NCBI GenBank assembly: GCA_902590625.1
Contig: CACIXL010000001.1
Coordinates: 1 to 64,000, forward strand
Length of the DNA: 64,000 nt
Direction: 5' to 3'
DNA from: an uncultured Pelagibacteraceae bacterium
GTDB lineage: Bacteria; Pseudomonadota; Alphaproteobacteria; Pelagibacterales; Pelagibacteraceae
The translations under genes were made by a program, and so were the position numbers. Position 1 is the stretch's first letter, and every line of letters begins with the position of its first letter. Shown piece by piece: positions 43,352 through 53,185 of the stretch. A model generated the notes under the pieces. It saw only the letters and a list, made by a program, of their open reading frames with translations, searched no databases and was not told the DNA's origin.

Positions 43352-43399
43352 CCATAAAACAACTTCACATAAAAAAAATATTATAGTAGTTAAAGTCTT

Positions 43400-44107
43400 A
43401 TGTTTAAAATATTAAACTTAAGCAATATATTTTATTGGATTGAGAAATTAATTGGATTTATAAATTCAATCTTTTTTATTTTACTCTTGGTTGCACTTTC
43501 TTTTGCATTAATTTTTTCACCACCAGATTACTTGCAAGGAGATAGTGTAAGAATAATGTATGTACATGTTCCTTCAGCATGGATTGGTTTAGCTTCTTTT
43601 TCTTCAATTGCCATATTGTCCATTGCACATTTTATTTTTAAAATAAAAAATATTAAATTAATAACTAAAAGTATTGCTCCAATAGGTCTTATGTTTACAT
43701 GCTTGGCATTAGTTACAGGCTCTATTTGGGGGCAACCTACATGGGGAACATGGTGGGCATGGGATGCTCGAATAACATCTATGTTGATCCTTGCTCTTTT
43801 TTATGTTGGATTTATCTCAACTCATAAATTTATTTCAGATGAAAACAAAGCAAACAAAATTTCTAGTATTATTGCGATAATAGGTTTAATCAATATTCCT
43901 ATAATTAAGTACTCCGTTGATTGGTGGAACACACTTCATCAACCTGCAAGTATTAAGTTAACTGGAGAAAGCTCAATCCATTCTTCTATGTTAATGCCAT
44001 TATTGTTAATGTTTTTTGTCTTAATATTGTATTGTGCGCTAATTTTTCTAATGAAATACAAGACAGAAATCATTAGAATAAAGAAAAAAAACTTAAAAAG
44101 ATTATGA
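43400..44107 (+). CDS. ccmC: Heme exporter protein CcmC
   Basis: MYVHVPSAWIGLASF...GSIWGQPTWGTWWAWDARITSMLILALFYVGF...WWNTLHQPAS. Confidence 0.97.
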   Translation: MFKILNLSNIFYWIEKLIGFINSIFFILLLVALSFALIFSPPDYLQGDSVRIMYVHVPSAWIGLASFSSIAILSIAHFIFKIKNIKLITKSIAPIGLMFTCLALVTGSIWGQPTWGTWWAWDARITSMLILALFYVGFISTHKFISDENKANKISSIIAIIGLINIPIIKYSVDWWNTLHQPASIKLTGESSIHSSMLMPLLLMFFVLILYCALIFLMKYKTEIIRIKKKNLKRL

Positions 44108-44337
44108 TACAAAATTTTTTATCAATGAACGGTTACGGTCTATTTGTTTGGGGGTCTTTCGCAATTACTTTTATTGCGTGTGGATTGCTTTATTACAAAA
44201 CGTTCAAAACACTTAAAAAATACGAAAGAGATTTTGCGAAAGAGATTAACGAGCTTTCAACTGAGAGAAAGAAAATAGTTATCGAGAATTCAAAAGTAGC
44301 TTCACAAGTTTTATCCTCATCTAGCAAAACTATTTAA
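44104..44337 (+). CDS. ccmD: Heme exporter protein CcmD
   Basis: Short single-TM protein FLSMNGYGLFVWGSFAITFIACGLLY between ccmC and ccmE. Confidence 0.88.
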   Translation: MIQNFLSMNGYGLFVWGSFAITFIACGLLYYKTFKTLKKYERDFAKEINELSTERKKIVIENSKVASQVLSSSSKTI

Positions 44338-44345
44338 AGCATTTA

Positions 44346-44774
44346 ATGCTCCCAAAAAAAGTAAAAAAAAGGGCATCACTCTTAGTCATAACGTTACTGG
44401 CAACAGTTATAGGAATATTCTTTATTCTTCAGTCATTAAATAAAAATATTTTATATTTTAAATCTCCTACAGATATAAAAAATAATCAAAATATAAATTT
44501 TGAAAAAAAAATTAGAGTAGGTGGAATGGTTAAAAAAAATTCATTAATAATTAAAGAGGAAGAAATAAAGTTTATAATCACTGATTTTAATAATGAGCTT
44601 AATATTAGCTTTAGGGGCACAGTTCCTAACTTATTTTCAGAGGAAAAAGGTGTTGTTGCTGAAGGAAAATTACAAGATAAAACTTTTTTTATAGCTGATA
44701 GAATTTTAGCAAAACATGATGAAAATTATATGCCTCCAGAATTAAAAGATATGATGAAAACAAATGTTAAGTAA
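44346..44774 (+). CDS. ccmE: Cytochrome c-type biogenesis heme chaperone CcmE
   Basis: Start fits KKVKKRASLLV; RVGGMVKKNSL, F.VTD-like FIITDFNNELNISFRGTVPNLFSE, AKHDENYMPPEL heme-binding HDENY. Confidence 0.96.
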   Translation: MLPKKVKKRASLLVITLLATVIGIFFILQSLNKNILYFKSPTDIKNNQNINFEKKIRVGGMVKKNSLIIKEEEIKFIITDFNNELNISFRGTVPNLFSEEKGVVAEGKLQDKTFFIADRILAKHDENYMPPELKDMMKTNVK

Positions 44775-46644
44775 TCTAGGAAATATATTATTATTTTTAA
44801 ATGTAATTTTAAGTTTTAGTATTATTTATACTGCTAACAGAAATCTAAAAATATCTGGAGGAGTAGATAAAAATATCTTTCAACTAAGTTTAATCCAGAG
44901 CACATCAATAATCATTTGTTTTTTTGTTTTGATAGCTGCTTTTATTGTCTCAGATTTTTCTTTAATCACCGTTTATCAAAACTCACATTCTTTAAAGCCT
45001 TTATTTTATAAGATCGCAGGAACATGGGGAAACCATGAAGGCAGTTTATTGCTTTGGGCTATCATTCTCTCAATATTTTCTTTTTTATTCTTAGTCTACA
45101 ATAAAGATCACCCAAAAAAATTTAGACTTTTAACTTTAATAATTCAAAATATTTTAATTCTTGGTTTCCTTTTTTTTATTCTTTTTAATTCAAATCCTTT
45201 TAGTAGAATTTCTCCAATTCCATCAGAAGGCCTTGGTTTAAATCCAATATTACAAGATCCAGCTTTAGCTATTCATCCGCCACTTCTTTATATAGGTTTT
45301 GTTGGTGCATCTATTTATTTTTCAGCAGCAATAGCATCGCTAATTACTAATTATTCAGAAAAATCATTTTCTCTTTCTATTAAAAATTGGGTTTTAATAT
45401 CATGGTGTTTTCAAACACTTGGAATTCTTGTTGGCTCTATATGGGCTTACTATGAATTGGGCTGGGGAGGATTTTGGTTTTGGGATCCAGTAGAGAATGC
45501 ATCTTTGTTGCCTTGGTTTGCAATGACAGCTTTATTTCATTCATTAATTGTTTTCGAAAAAAGAAATTTATTTTATTTTTGGGTAATAATCCTCTGTTTA
45601 ATTACTTTTACTTTAAGTGTTACAGGAACCTTTTTAGTAAGATCTGGTATTTTAAATTCTGTTCATACATTTGCGAGCGATCCAACTAGGGGGATTTATA
45701 TATTAATATTTTTAAGTTTAATGATATTTGGATCTATTTTTCTCCTTTTTCAAAAGTATAAAAAAGAAAATTATGATTTAAATCGTAACAGTAAAGAAAC
45801 ATTCATTTTAGTTAATAACTGGTTTATGATGTTTTACTTAATTACCGTTTTACTAGGAACTATTTACCCTATTTTTACTGATGCTTTAACAGATAATAAA
45901 ATTTCGGTAGGCCCCCCTTTTTACAATACAATTATATTTCCGGTGGTTGTTGTATTTCTCCTATTTATGGCTTTAGGACCTAAAGCAAAATGGATAAAAA
46001 ACAAATTTGAAAATATTAGAATTTATTTTCTTATACTAATCGGCGCGATTTGTTTAAATTTAGCAATAATATTTTTCTTTAAAAGCTATTCCTTATTATC
46101 TAATTTTATTATTATCAGCGCTCTATTTTTGATCATTTCCTCTTTAATGGATATAGCAATGGCTCTTAAAAAAAATAAATTAGATTTTGCTAGAATTATT
46201 TCACATACGTCTTTTGGTTTTTTAGTTTTATTCATTGGATTGAATGATATTTTTTCATTGGAAAAAGATTATAATATTAAATTAGGGGAAACAAAAAAAT
46301 TTGAGAATTACTCCATTCAGTTACAAAATTTAGATTTAAAAAATTATAAAAATTATCAAGCAGTTATTGGAAAATTAGAAATAAAAAATTTAAATTCAAA
46401 TCAAACCAATATTTTAAATCCAGAAATAAGAATTTACAATGAGCCCAAAACTCTAACTTATGAAGCAGCTATTAAAACCAGTTTAATAAAAGATTATTAT
46501 TTAACTATGAGCAATATTGATAGATCAGATTATTATAATATTAAGTTTCAAAAAAAACCATTAATGGCTTGGATATGGATTTCGGTAATTATGATTGTTG
46601 TTGGTGGCTCTATAAGACTATTTAGTGATGCAAAAAATAATTAA
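44764..46644 (+). CDS. ccmF: Heme lyase CcmF
   Basis: KIAGTWGNHEGSLLLWA, NPILQDPALAIHPPLLYIG, GWGGFWFWDPVENASLLPW. Confidence 0.98.
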   Translation: MLSNLGNILLFLNVILSFSIIYTANRNLKISGGVDKNIFQLSLIQSTSIIICFFVLIAAFIVSDFSLITVYQNSHSLKPLFYKIAGTWGNHEGSLLLWAIILSIFSFLFLVYNKDHPKKFRLLTLIIQNILILGFLFFILFNSNPFSRISPIPSEGLGLNPILQDPALAIHPPLLYIGFVGASIYFSAAIASLITNYSEKSFSLSIKNWVLISWCFQTLGILVGSIWAYYELGWGGFWFWDPVENASLLPWFAMTALFHSLIVFEKRNLFYFWVIILCLITFTLSVTGTFLVRSGILNSVHTFASDPTRGIYILIFLSLMIFGSIFLLFQKYKKENYDLNRNSKETFILVNNWFMMFYLITVLLGTIYPIFTDALTDNKISVGPPFYNTIIFPVVVVFLLFMALGPKAKWIKNKFENIRIYFLILIGAICLNLAIIFFFKSYSLLSNFIIISALFLIISSLMDIAMALKKNKLDFARIISHTSFGFLVLFIGLNDIFSLEKDYNIKLGETKKFENYSIQLQNLDLKNYKNYQAVIGKLEIKNLNSNQTNILNPEIRIYNEPKTLTYEAAIKTSLIKDYYLTMSNIDRSDYYNIKFQKKPLMAWIWISVIMIVVGGSIRLFSDAKNN

Positions 46645-47143
46645 GATAACAATTTTATTCATTTTCTTATTTGTAATAGGTATATTTTATATAAGTCTAA
46701 CAAGAGAGACAAATTATAATACCTCAAGTTTAATAAATAAAGAGACGCCCGAATTTAAAATTATTTCTTTTGATAATTCAAATTTCTATACAAGAAATGA
46801 CATAAAAAAAAATAATTATACATTAATAAATTTTTGGGCATCATGGTGTGCTCCTTGCAAAATTGAACATCCTGTATTAATGAAATTGTCCCAAAAAAAA
46901 AATTTAATAATATTAGGTATCAATTTTAAGGATAAAGAGTCACAAGCTAAAATTTTTTTAAGTGAACTAGGTAATCCGTATGATTTATTAGCGAAAGACA
47001 AAAATGGTAAACATTCAGTAAAATTTGGTATTTATGGAATTCCAGAAAGTATATTAATAAATAAGGAATTAATGATTATTCAAAAATTTGTAGGACCACT
47101 ATCAGTTGACGACTATAATAATATTATCAAAATTATAGAGTAA
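46625..47143 (+). CDS. ccmG: Thiol:disulfide interchange protein CcmG/DsbE
   Basis: LINFWASWCAPCKIEHPVL active site, YGIPESILINKE. Confidence 0.95.
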   Translation: MMQKIIKITILFIFLFVIGIFYISLTRETNYNTSSLINKETPEFKIISFDNSNFYTRNDIKKNNYTLINFWASWCAPCKIEHPVLMKLSQKKNLIILGINFKDKESQAKIFLSELGNPYDLLAKDKNGKHSVKFGIYGIPESILINKELMIIQKFVGPLSVDDYNNIIKIIE

Positions 47144-47145
47144 TT

Positions 47146-47505
47146 ATGAAATTAAATTTAATTCTATTATTATTTATTTTTTTTTCAAAATTTTCTTTTG
47201 CGGCAGAAAAGACTGTCGATACAAATTTAATTCATAAAAATTTACGCTGTCTAGTCTGTCAAGGACAATCAATTTCAGACTCGAATTCTGATTTTGCTCA
47301 AACAATAAAATTAGTTGTGAAAGATTTAATTGATGAGGGCAAAACAGAAGATGAAATTTATGAATTTATGTCTGAAAAATATGGAGACTGGATTGTTTTT
47401 AAGCCTCAATTTAATACTCAAAATTCCTTGTTATGGATTTTGCCCTATATAGTGCTAATTTTTGGAGGGTTTTTCATTTTCTTTTTTCTAAAAAAAAGAC
47501 AATAA
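47146..47505 (+). CDS. ccmH: Cytochrome c biogenesis protein CcmH
   Basis: LRCLVCQGQSISDSNSDFAQTIKLVV, EIYEFMSEKYGDWIVFKP. Confidence 0.96.
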   Translation: MKLNLILLLFIFFSKFSFAAEKTVDTNLIHKNLRCLVCQGQSISDSNSDFAQTIKLVVKDLIDEGKTEDEIYEFMSEKYGDWIVFKPQFNTQNSLLWILPYIVLIFGGFFIFFFLKKRQ

Positions 47506-47540
47506 AGCACTAAAGGAAACTGTACATATTAAACATTTAG

Positions 47541-48059
47541 TTGTATTTTTTTAGTATGAAATTCAAACTACTTATTGGTTTAATGATTGCCTTTTTAACG
47601 TTTGGTAATGTGAATGCAGATCAAGGAGATTCTGACATTTCATTTTACACAGGCACTTTTGACGTTATAGATAAAGAAGGGGATGATCAAACCACTTTAT
47701 TCGGAGTAGAACACAAAAATCCAAATTTGTTTAGAGATACTTTTCTTGGCAAATTCAAACCTGTCACAGGCGCTTTTATGACAGGGAATAGTTCAGTTTA
47801 CCTTTACACAGGTATTGAAGGTCAATATGGAATTGGACCTTTAAAAATTTTGCCGAGTTTTACCCCCGGTTATTATGAAAAAGGTGACGGAAAAGATTTA
47901 GGAAGCGCTTTAGAATTTAAGAGTGAAGTTAAGATAGGTCTTGATATTTTTGAAAATTCTAATTTAAGTTACAGTTATAGCCATATTTCAAATAATGATT
48001 GGGGTGAAACAAATCCTGGAACAGATAATCAACACATTACTTTTTCAAAAAACTTTTAA
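47541..48059 (+). CDS. PagL-like acyloxyacyl hydrolase / outer-membrane beta-barrel protein
   Basis: Signal peptide, alternating beta-barrel pattern, C-terminal SYSHISNNDWGETNPGTDNQHITFSKNF with the PagL-type His-x-Ser-Asn and NPG motifs and terminal Phe. Confidence 0.68.
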   Translation: MYFFSMKFKLLIGLMIAFLTFGNVNADQGDSDISFYTGTFDVIDKEGDDQTTLFGVEHKNPNLFRDTFLGKFKPVTGAFMTGNSSVYLYTGIEGQYGIGPLKILPSFTPGYYEKGDGKDLGSALEFKSEVKIGLDIFENSNLSYSYSHISNNDWGETNPGTDNQHITFSKNF

Positions 48060-48064
48060 TAATC

Positions 48065-49213
48065 ATGAGTCTTAAAGATTGTTATAATTTTGAAGATTTT
48101 AGACGATTAGCAAAAAAAAACTTACCAGCTCCAATTTTTCATTACATAGATGGTGGCTCAGATGATGAGACCACTTTAAAAAGAAACACAGAGTCATTTT
48201 TAAAATGTGATTTAGTACCCAACATACTGGCTAGTGTGGGAGAACCCGATCTATCAACTACTGTTTTTGGGCAGAAAATTGATATGCCTTTATTTTTAGC
48301 ACCTACCGCGATGCAAAGACTATATCATCATGATGGAGACAAAGCATCTGCAAGAGCAGCAGAAAAATTTGGAACCTTTTACAGTATGTCGACCATGGCA
48401 ACCTCTTCAATTGAGGAAATAGCCAATGTTGCTAGCGGGCCTAAGATGTTTCAACTTTATATTCATAAAGATCAAGGTTTAACAGATAATTTAATAGATA
48501 GATGTAAAACAGCAGGATTTAAATCTTTGTGTTTAACTGTTGACACAGTTGTAGCAGGAAATAGAGAAAGAGATCATAAATGGGGTTTTACTACGCCACC
48601 TAAATTAACTTTAAAAAGTATAATGAGTTTTGCAATGCATCCCAAATGGGCATTTAATTATTTAACAAATAAAAAATTTGAATTAGCAAATGTTTCTCAT
48701 TGGACAAAAAAAGGCTCAAGCATAGCAAAAGGGGTTATGGAATATATTAATGAGCAATATGATCCTGCAATGAGTTGGAAAGATGCTGAGTATGTTGTCA
48801 AAAAATGGGGAGGACCATTTGCATTAAAAGGTGTCATGTCAGTTGAAGATGCTAAAAAAGCAATTGATATTGGAGCTTCTGCAATTTTGTTATCCAATCA
48901 TGGTGGAAGACAATTAGACGGCTCTCGATCACCTTTTGACCAACTTCCGGCAATAAAAGAAGCAGTAGGAGATAAATTAGAAATTATTTTAGATGGAGGC
49001 ATTAGAAGAGGTACTCACGTTTTAAAAGCTTTATCATTAGGTGCAACAGCTTGTAGCTTTGGAAAAGGTTTTTTATTTGCATTAGGTGCTGGTGGCCAAG
49101 CTGGAGTAGAGCAAATTTTAAAAAGAATGAGAGAAGAAATAAGAAGAGACATGATTTTATTAGGCTGTAAGAGCATAAAGGAGCTAAATAGCTCAAAAAT
49201 TGCATACAGGTGA
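48065..49213 (+). CDS. FMN-dependent alpha-hydroxy acid oxidase (L-lactate dehydrogenase/LldD-like)
   Basis: DFRRLAKKNLPAPIFHYIDGGSDDETTLKRN, LSNHGGRQLDGSRSPFDQLP, LDGGIRRGTHVLKALSLGA. Confidence 0.95.
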   Translation: MSLKDCYNFEDFRRLAKKNLPAPIFHYIDGGSDDETTLKRNTESFLKCDLVPNILASVGEPDLSTTVFGQKIDMPLFLAPTAMQRLYHHDGDKASARAAEKFGTFYSMSTMATSSIEEIANVASGPKMFQLYIHKDQGLTDNLIDRCKTAGFKSLCLTVDTVVAGNRERDHKWGFTTPPKLTLKSIMSFAMHPKWAFNYLTNKKFELANVSHWTKKGSSIAKGVMEYINEQYDPAMSWKDAEYVVKKWGGPFALKGVMSVEDAKKAIDIGASAILLSNHGGRQLDGSRSPFDQLPAIKEAVGDKLEIILDGGIRRGTHVLKALSLGATACSFGKGFLFALGAGGQAGVEQILKRMREEIRRDMILLGCKSIKELNSSKIAYR

Positions 49214-49256
49214 TGCAATTTGGGAGTTTGAAAATTAAAAAAAATTTAATTAAAAT

Positions 49257-50426
49257 TTGATTATGAAATTAGCAAAAAATTTAGAACGGTTAGGAACCGA
49301 GACAGCTTTTAGCGTCTTAGCAGAGGCTAAGAAACTTGAAGCTCAAGGAAGAGAAATGATCCATTTAGGATTGGGTCAACCTGACTTTAAAACACCTCAG
49401 CATATTATGGATGCAGCAAAAAAAGCAATTGATGATGGACATCATGGATATGTTTTAGCAAACGGAATTACAGAATGCAGACAAGCTGTTTCTAGAAAAA
49501 TTAAAAGTTTATACAAAAAAGATGTAGATCCAGAGAGAATTATGATTATGCCAGGAGGAAAACCTACAATGTATTATGCTATTCAAATGATTGGCGAACC
49601 TGGCGCAGAAATAGTTCATCCTACACCTGGATTCCCAATTTATGAGTCGATGATAAATTATACTGGCGCTAAAGCTGTGCCCTATGATTTAACAAAAGAA
49701 AAAGATTTAAAGTTTGATCCAGAAAAAATTCTATCTTTAATAACTGATAAAACAAGATTGGTAATTTTAATTAATCCAAATAACCCCACAGGAAGTTTTG
49801 TAGAAAAACCTGCAATAGATTTTCTTGCTGAAGGTTTAAAGAAACATCCGCATGTCTACATATTGAGTGATGAAATCTATAGTAGACAAATTTTTGATGG
49901 AAAAGAAATGCCAACTTTTTTTAATTACCCTGATTTACAAGAAAGATTAATAGTGCTTGACGGATGGAGTAAAGCTTATTCTATGACAGGTTGGAGAATG
50001 GGTTGGAGTGTGTGGCCAGAAAAATTAATTCCTCACGTAACAAAATTAGCTATCAATAGTTTTTCTTGTGTTAATGCACCTTCACAATTTGCAGGTATAG
50101 CTGCGCTTGATGGGCCTGACGACTCTATTCATCATATGATGGAAAAATTTGATCAAAGAAGAAAACTAATTCACAAAGGTTTAAATGATTTACCAGGAGT
50201 TACTTGTAGTATGCCAGGCGGAGCGTTTTATGCTTTTCCAAATGTAAGTGGAACTGGAATGAACGGATCAGAATTCTCGAAAAAATGTATGCATGAAGCA
50301 GGAGTAGCAATTGTGCCAGGAACAGCTTTTGGCAAAACTTCTATTGATTTTGTGAGGTTCAGTTTTGCCGCATCTAGAGATAACATTCAAAAAGCCCTCG
50401 AAAAAATAGGAAAAATGCTTAAGTAG
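49257..50426 (+). CDS. Pyridoxal phosphate class I/II aminotransferase
   Basis: LGLGQPDFKTPQHI, INPNNPTGSF, DEIYSRQIFDG, DGWSKAYSMTGWRMGW. Confidence 0.95.
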   Translation: MIMKLAKNLERLGTETAFSVLAEAKKLEAQGREMIHLGLGQPDFKTPQHIMDAAKKAIDDGHHGYVLANGITECRQAVSRKIKSLYKKDVDPERIMIMPGGKPTMYYAIQMIGEPGAEIVHPTPGFPIYESMINYTGAKAVPYDLTKEKDLKFDPEKILSLITDKTRLVILINPNNPTGSFVEKPAIDFLAEGLKKHPHVYILSDEIYSRQIFDGKEMPTFFNYPDLQERLIVLDGWSKAYSMTGWRMGWSVWPEKLIPHVTKLAINSFSCVNAPSQFAGIAALDGPDDSIHHMMEKFDQRRKLIHKGLNDLPGVTCSMPGGAFYAFPNVSGTGMNGSEFSKKCMHEAGVAIVPGTAFGKTSIDFVRFSFAASRDNIQKALEKIGKMLK

Positions 50427-50475
50427 GATATTTAACTATTTTGACCAAAAACAATTAAAATTATAAAGTAATTTT

Positions 50476-51972
50476 ATGAGCAGTTTAAAAATGCCAAAAG
50501 TTGATAGTTCAATCTTATCTAAAAAAGATAAGATTCTTTCGGATATTGAAAAAATCATTGATCCGAAAAATGTACTATCACACACAGATGAAATCAGGCC
50601 TTATGAAACTGATGCCTTAGCGGCATACAAGCAAGCTCCTTTACTCGTTGTTTTACCTGAAACAGTGAAAGAGGTTAGTGAGATTTTAAAATACTGTAAT
50701 GATAATAAAATAAAAGTAGTACCTAGAGGTGCGGGAACTGGTTTGTCTGGTGGATCGTTGCCATTGGAAGATTGTATTTTATTGGCAATGGGAAAATTCA
50801 ACAAAATTTTAGAATTAGATTATGAAAATAGATGTGTGGTTACTCAGCCTTGTGTAACTAATTTGGCTATTACACAAGCCGTTCAAGATAAAGGTTTTTA
50901 TTATGCTCCTGACCCATCGAGTCAAATAGCATGTTCAATTGGAGGCAATGTGGCCGAAAACTCAGGCGGCGTTCACTCTTTAAAGTATGGAGCGACAACA
51001 AATAATTTACTAGGTATCGAAGTGGTTCTTATGGATGGAACAATAACAAGATTTGGCGGCAAGGCTATGGACGCGGAAGGTTATGATTTTCTTGGACTAA
51101 TGACAGGCTCAGAGGGTTTACTAGGTGTTATGACAGAAGTAACAGTAAAAATTTTAAGAACGCCCGAAGTTGTTAAAGCAGCGTTAATTGGATTTCCAAC
51201 AATAGAAGATGCCGGAAATTGTGTTGCAGAAATTATTGCTCAAGGATGTATCCCGGCGGGCATGGAAATAATGGATAAAGCTTTAACCAAAGCAACTAAT
51301 GATTACTCTAAAGCTGGCTACCCGACGGATGCCGAAGGAATGATGATAGTGGAGTTTGATGGCACAGAGCACGAAGTCAATGCATATATAGAAAAAGTAA
51401 AAAACATTGCAGAAAAAAATAATTCCTCAAGTTTAAAAATAAGTAAATCTAATGATGAAAGATTAAAATTCTGGGCAGGAAGAAAAGCTGCATTTCCTGC
51501 TTGTGGAGTTTTAGCACCAGATTATATGTGCATGGATGGATCTATACCTAGAGGAAAATTAGCGGAAGTGTTGAACGAGATAACAAGATTGTCAAAAAAA
51601 TATAATTTGCCGGTAGCCAATGCTTTTCACGCAGGAGATGGAAATCTTCATCCTCTAATTATGTTTGATGCAAATGATCCTGAGGAACTTAAAAAATGTG
51701 AAGAATTTGGTGCGGATATATTAAAGTATTGTGTGAAAGTCGGTGGAGCTTTAACCGGAGAACATGGGGTTGGAATTGAGAAAAGAGAATTAATGTGTGA
51801 AGCATTTAATGATAAAGATATTCAACAACAACTTACAATTAAAGTTGCACTAGACCCTAATTCTCTTTTAAATCCTGGAAAGGTATATCCAATTCTTAGA
51901 AAATGTGCTGAGGAAGGAAGGGTTCATGTCCATGGAGGAAAAACAAAATTCCCAGACATTCCTAGATTTTAA
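50476..51972 (+). CDS. glcD: Glycolate oxidase subunit GlcD (FAD-linked oxidase)
   Basis: RGAGTGLSGGSLP, PDPSSQIACSIGGNVAENSGGVHSLKYG, FHAGDGNLHPLIMFD, GGALTGEHGVGIEK. Confidence 0.96.
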   Translation: MSSLKMPKVDSSILSKKDKILSDIEKIIDPKNVLSHTDEIRPYETDALAAYKQAPLLVVLPETVKEVSEILKYCNDNKIKVVPRGAGTGLSGGSLPLEDCILLAMGKFNKILELDYENRCVVTQPCVTNLAITQAVQDKGFYYAPDPSSQIACSIGGNVAENSGGVHSLKYGATTNNLLGIEVVLMDGTITRFGGKAMDAEGYDFLGLMTGSEGLLGVMTEVTVKILRTPEVVKAALIGFPTIEDAGNCVAEIIAQGCIPAGMEIMDKALTKATNDYSKAGYPTDAEGMMIVEFDGTEHEVNAYIEKVKNIAEKNNSSSLKISKSNDERLKFWAGRKAAFPACGVLAPDYMCMDGSIPRGKLAEVLNEITRLSKKYNLPVANAFHAGDGNLHPLIMFDANDPEELKKCEEFGADILKYCVKVGGALTGEHGVGIEKRELMCEAFNDKDIQQQLTIKVALDPNSLLNPGKVYPILRKCAEEGRVHVHGGKTKFPDIPRF

Positions 51973-53185
51973 TCAGAGCACTTTTAATCCATCAACTAGA
52001 GAAGAGATAGTTGAGATTGTAAAAGACTGTTACAAAAAAAATATTCCATTAGAAATAAACGGTACAAAATCAAAAAATAAAATTGGAAGAAATTTTCAGT
52101 CTGAAAAAACTTTAAGTCTTTCAAAATTTTCTGGGATTATCGAATATAAACCAGAAGAACTATATATAAAAGTTAAGGCAGGAACACCTGTTAAAGATAT
52201 TGTTGCTGAACTAGATAAAAATAATCAGCAACTTGCCTTTGAGCCAATTGATTTTGGATTCTTATTTAAAGGATCAAGCGATGCAGGAACTATTGGCGGT
52301 GTAGTCTCATCAAACTTTGCTGGCCCAAGAAGATTTAAAGTTGGAAGTGCTAGAGATCATTTGTTAGGTTTTCAAGGAGTTAATGGTAAGGGAGAAATTA
52401 TAAAATCTGGTGGAACAGTGGTAAAAAATGTAACAGGATATGATTTATGTAAACTCCTTTCAGGATCATTTGGCACATTAACAGTTTTAACAGATCTTTC
52501 AGTTAAAGTTTTACCCAAGCCTGATAGCAGCAAGACTCTTATAATAAATAACCCTCATTTAAAAAAAGCTATAGAATATTTAGGAATTGCACTTTCTTCA
52601 TCCACAGATCCATCAGGAGGTGTTTTTTACCCAGAAAAATTTGATAATAATTTTACGTTTAACGATTTAACTCATAAAGGTGCTCTAACTGCTATTAGAA
52701 TAGAAGGTCCATTAAATTCAGTTGACGAAAGGATAAAACGATTAATTAAAGAATTAAGTCTTCTTGAGAATGAATTTTCTATTTTAGAGTCAGTACAAAC
52801 AAATATTTTTTGGAATAAAACAAAAAATTTAGAGGTATTTTCAAATAGCAAAAGTAATTTATTGAGAATTGTAGTTCCTGTAAGTGAAACTTTAAATGTA
52901 ATTCAAAAACTCAAAATTTTTGACGCAAATTACTTTTTAGACTGGGGAGGTAGTTTGATCTGGTTAGAATTAGAAAAAATAAATTTAAAAACACTTAGAG
53001 AAATAAAGGAAATTGCACAAGAACACTCTGGTTACTGTACAATAATTAAAGTCGAGGAGGACTTGAAGGCCTCAGCAGATATTTTTACTATTGATCCAAT
53101 TAAGTATAAAATATCAGAAAAAATTAAAAAAAGTTTTGATCCAAAAAGGATTTTTAACCCAGGTAAAATGTATTCAGGAATATAA
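51926..53185 (+). CDS. glcE: Glycolate oxidase subunit GlcE (FAD-binding)
   Basis: FAD-binding type 4 pattern, GTIGGVVSSNFAGPRRFKVGSARDHLLGFQGVNGKGEIIKSGGTVVKNVTGYDLCKLLSGSFGTLTVLTD. Internal Met chosen as start. Confidence 0.94.
   Translation: MSMEEKQNSQTFLDFNQSTFNPSTREEIVEIVKDCYKKNIPLEINGTKSKNKIGRNFQSEKTLSLSKFSGIIEYKPEELYIKVKAGTPVKDIVAELDKNNQQLAFEPIDFGFLFKGSSDAGTIGGVVSSNFAGPRRFKVGSARDHLLGFQGVNGKGEIIKSGGTVVKNVTGYDLCKLLSGSFGTLTVLTDLSVKVLPKPDSSKTLIINNPHLKKAIEYLGIALSSSTDPSGGVFYPEKFDNNFTFNDLTHKGALTAIRIEGPLNSVDERIKRLIKELSLLENEFSILESVQTNIFWNKTKNLEVFSNSKSNLLRIVVPVSETLNVIQKLKIFDANYFLDWGGSLIWLELEKINLKTLREIKEIAQEHSGYCTIIKVEEDLKASADIFTIDPIKYKISEKIKKSFDPKRIFNPGKMYSGI

Noticed and set aside
49002-49218. 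Two overlapping minus-strand ORFs opposite the lldD-like 3' end
   Set aside because: Mutually overlapping in different frames and antisense to a conserved enzyme.
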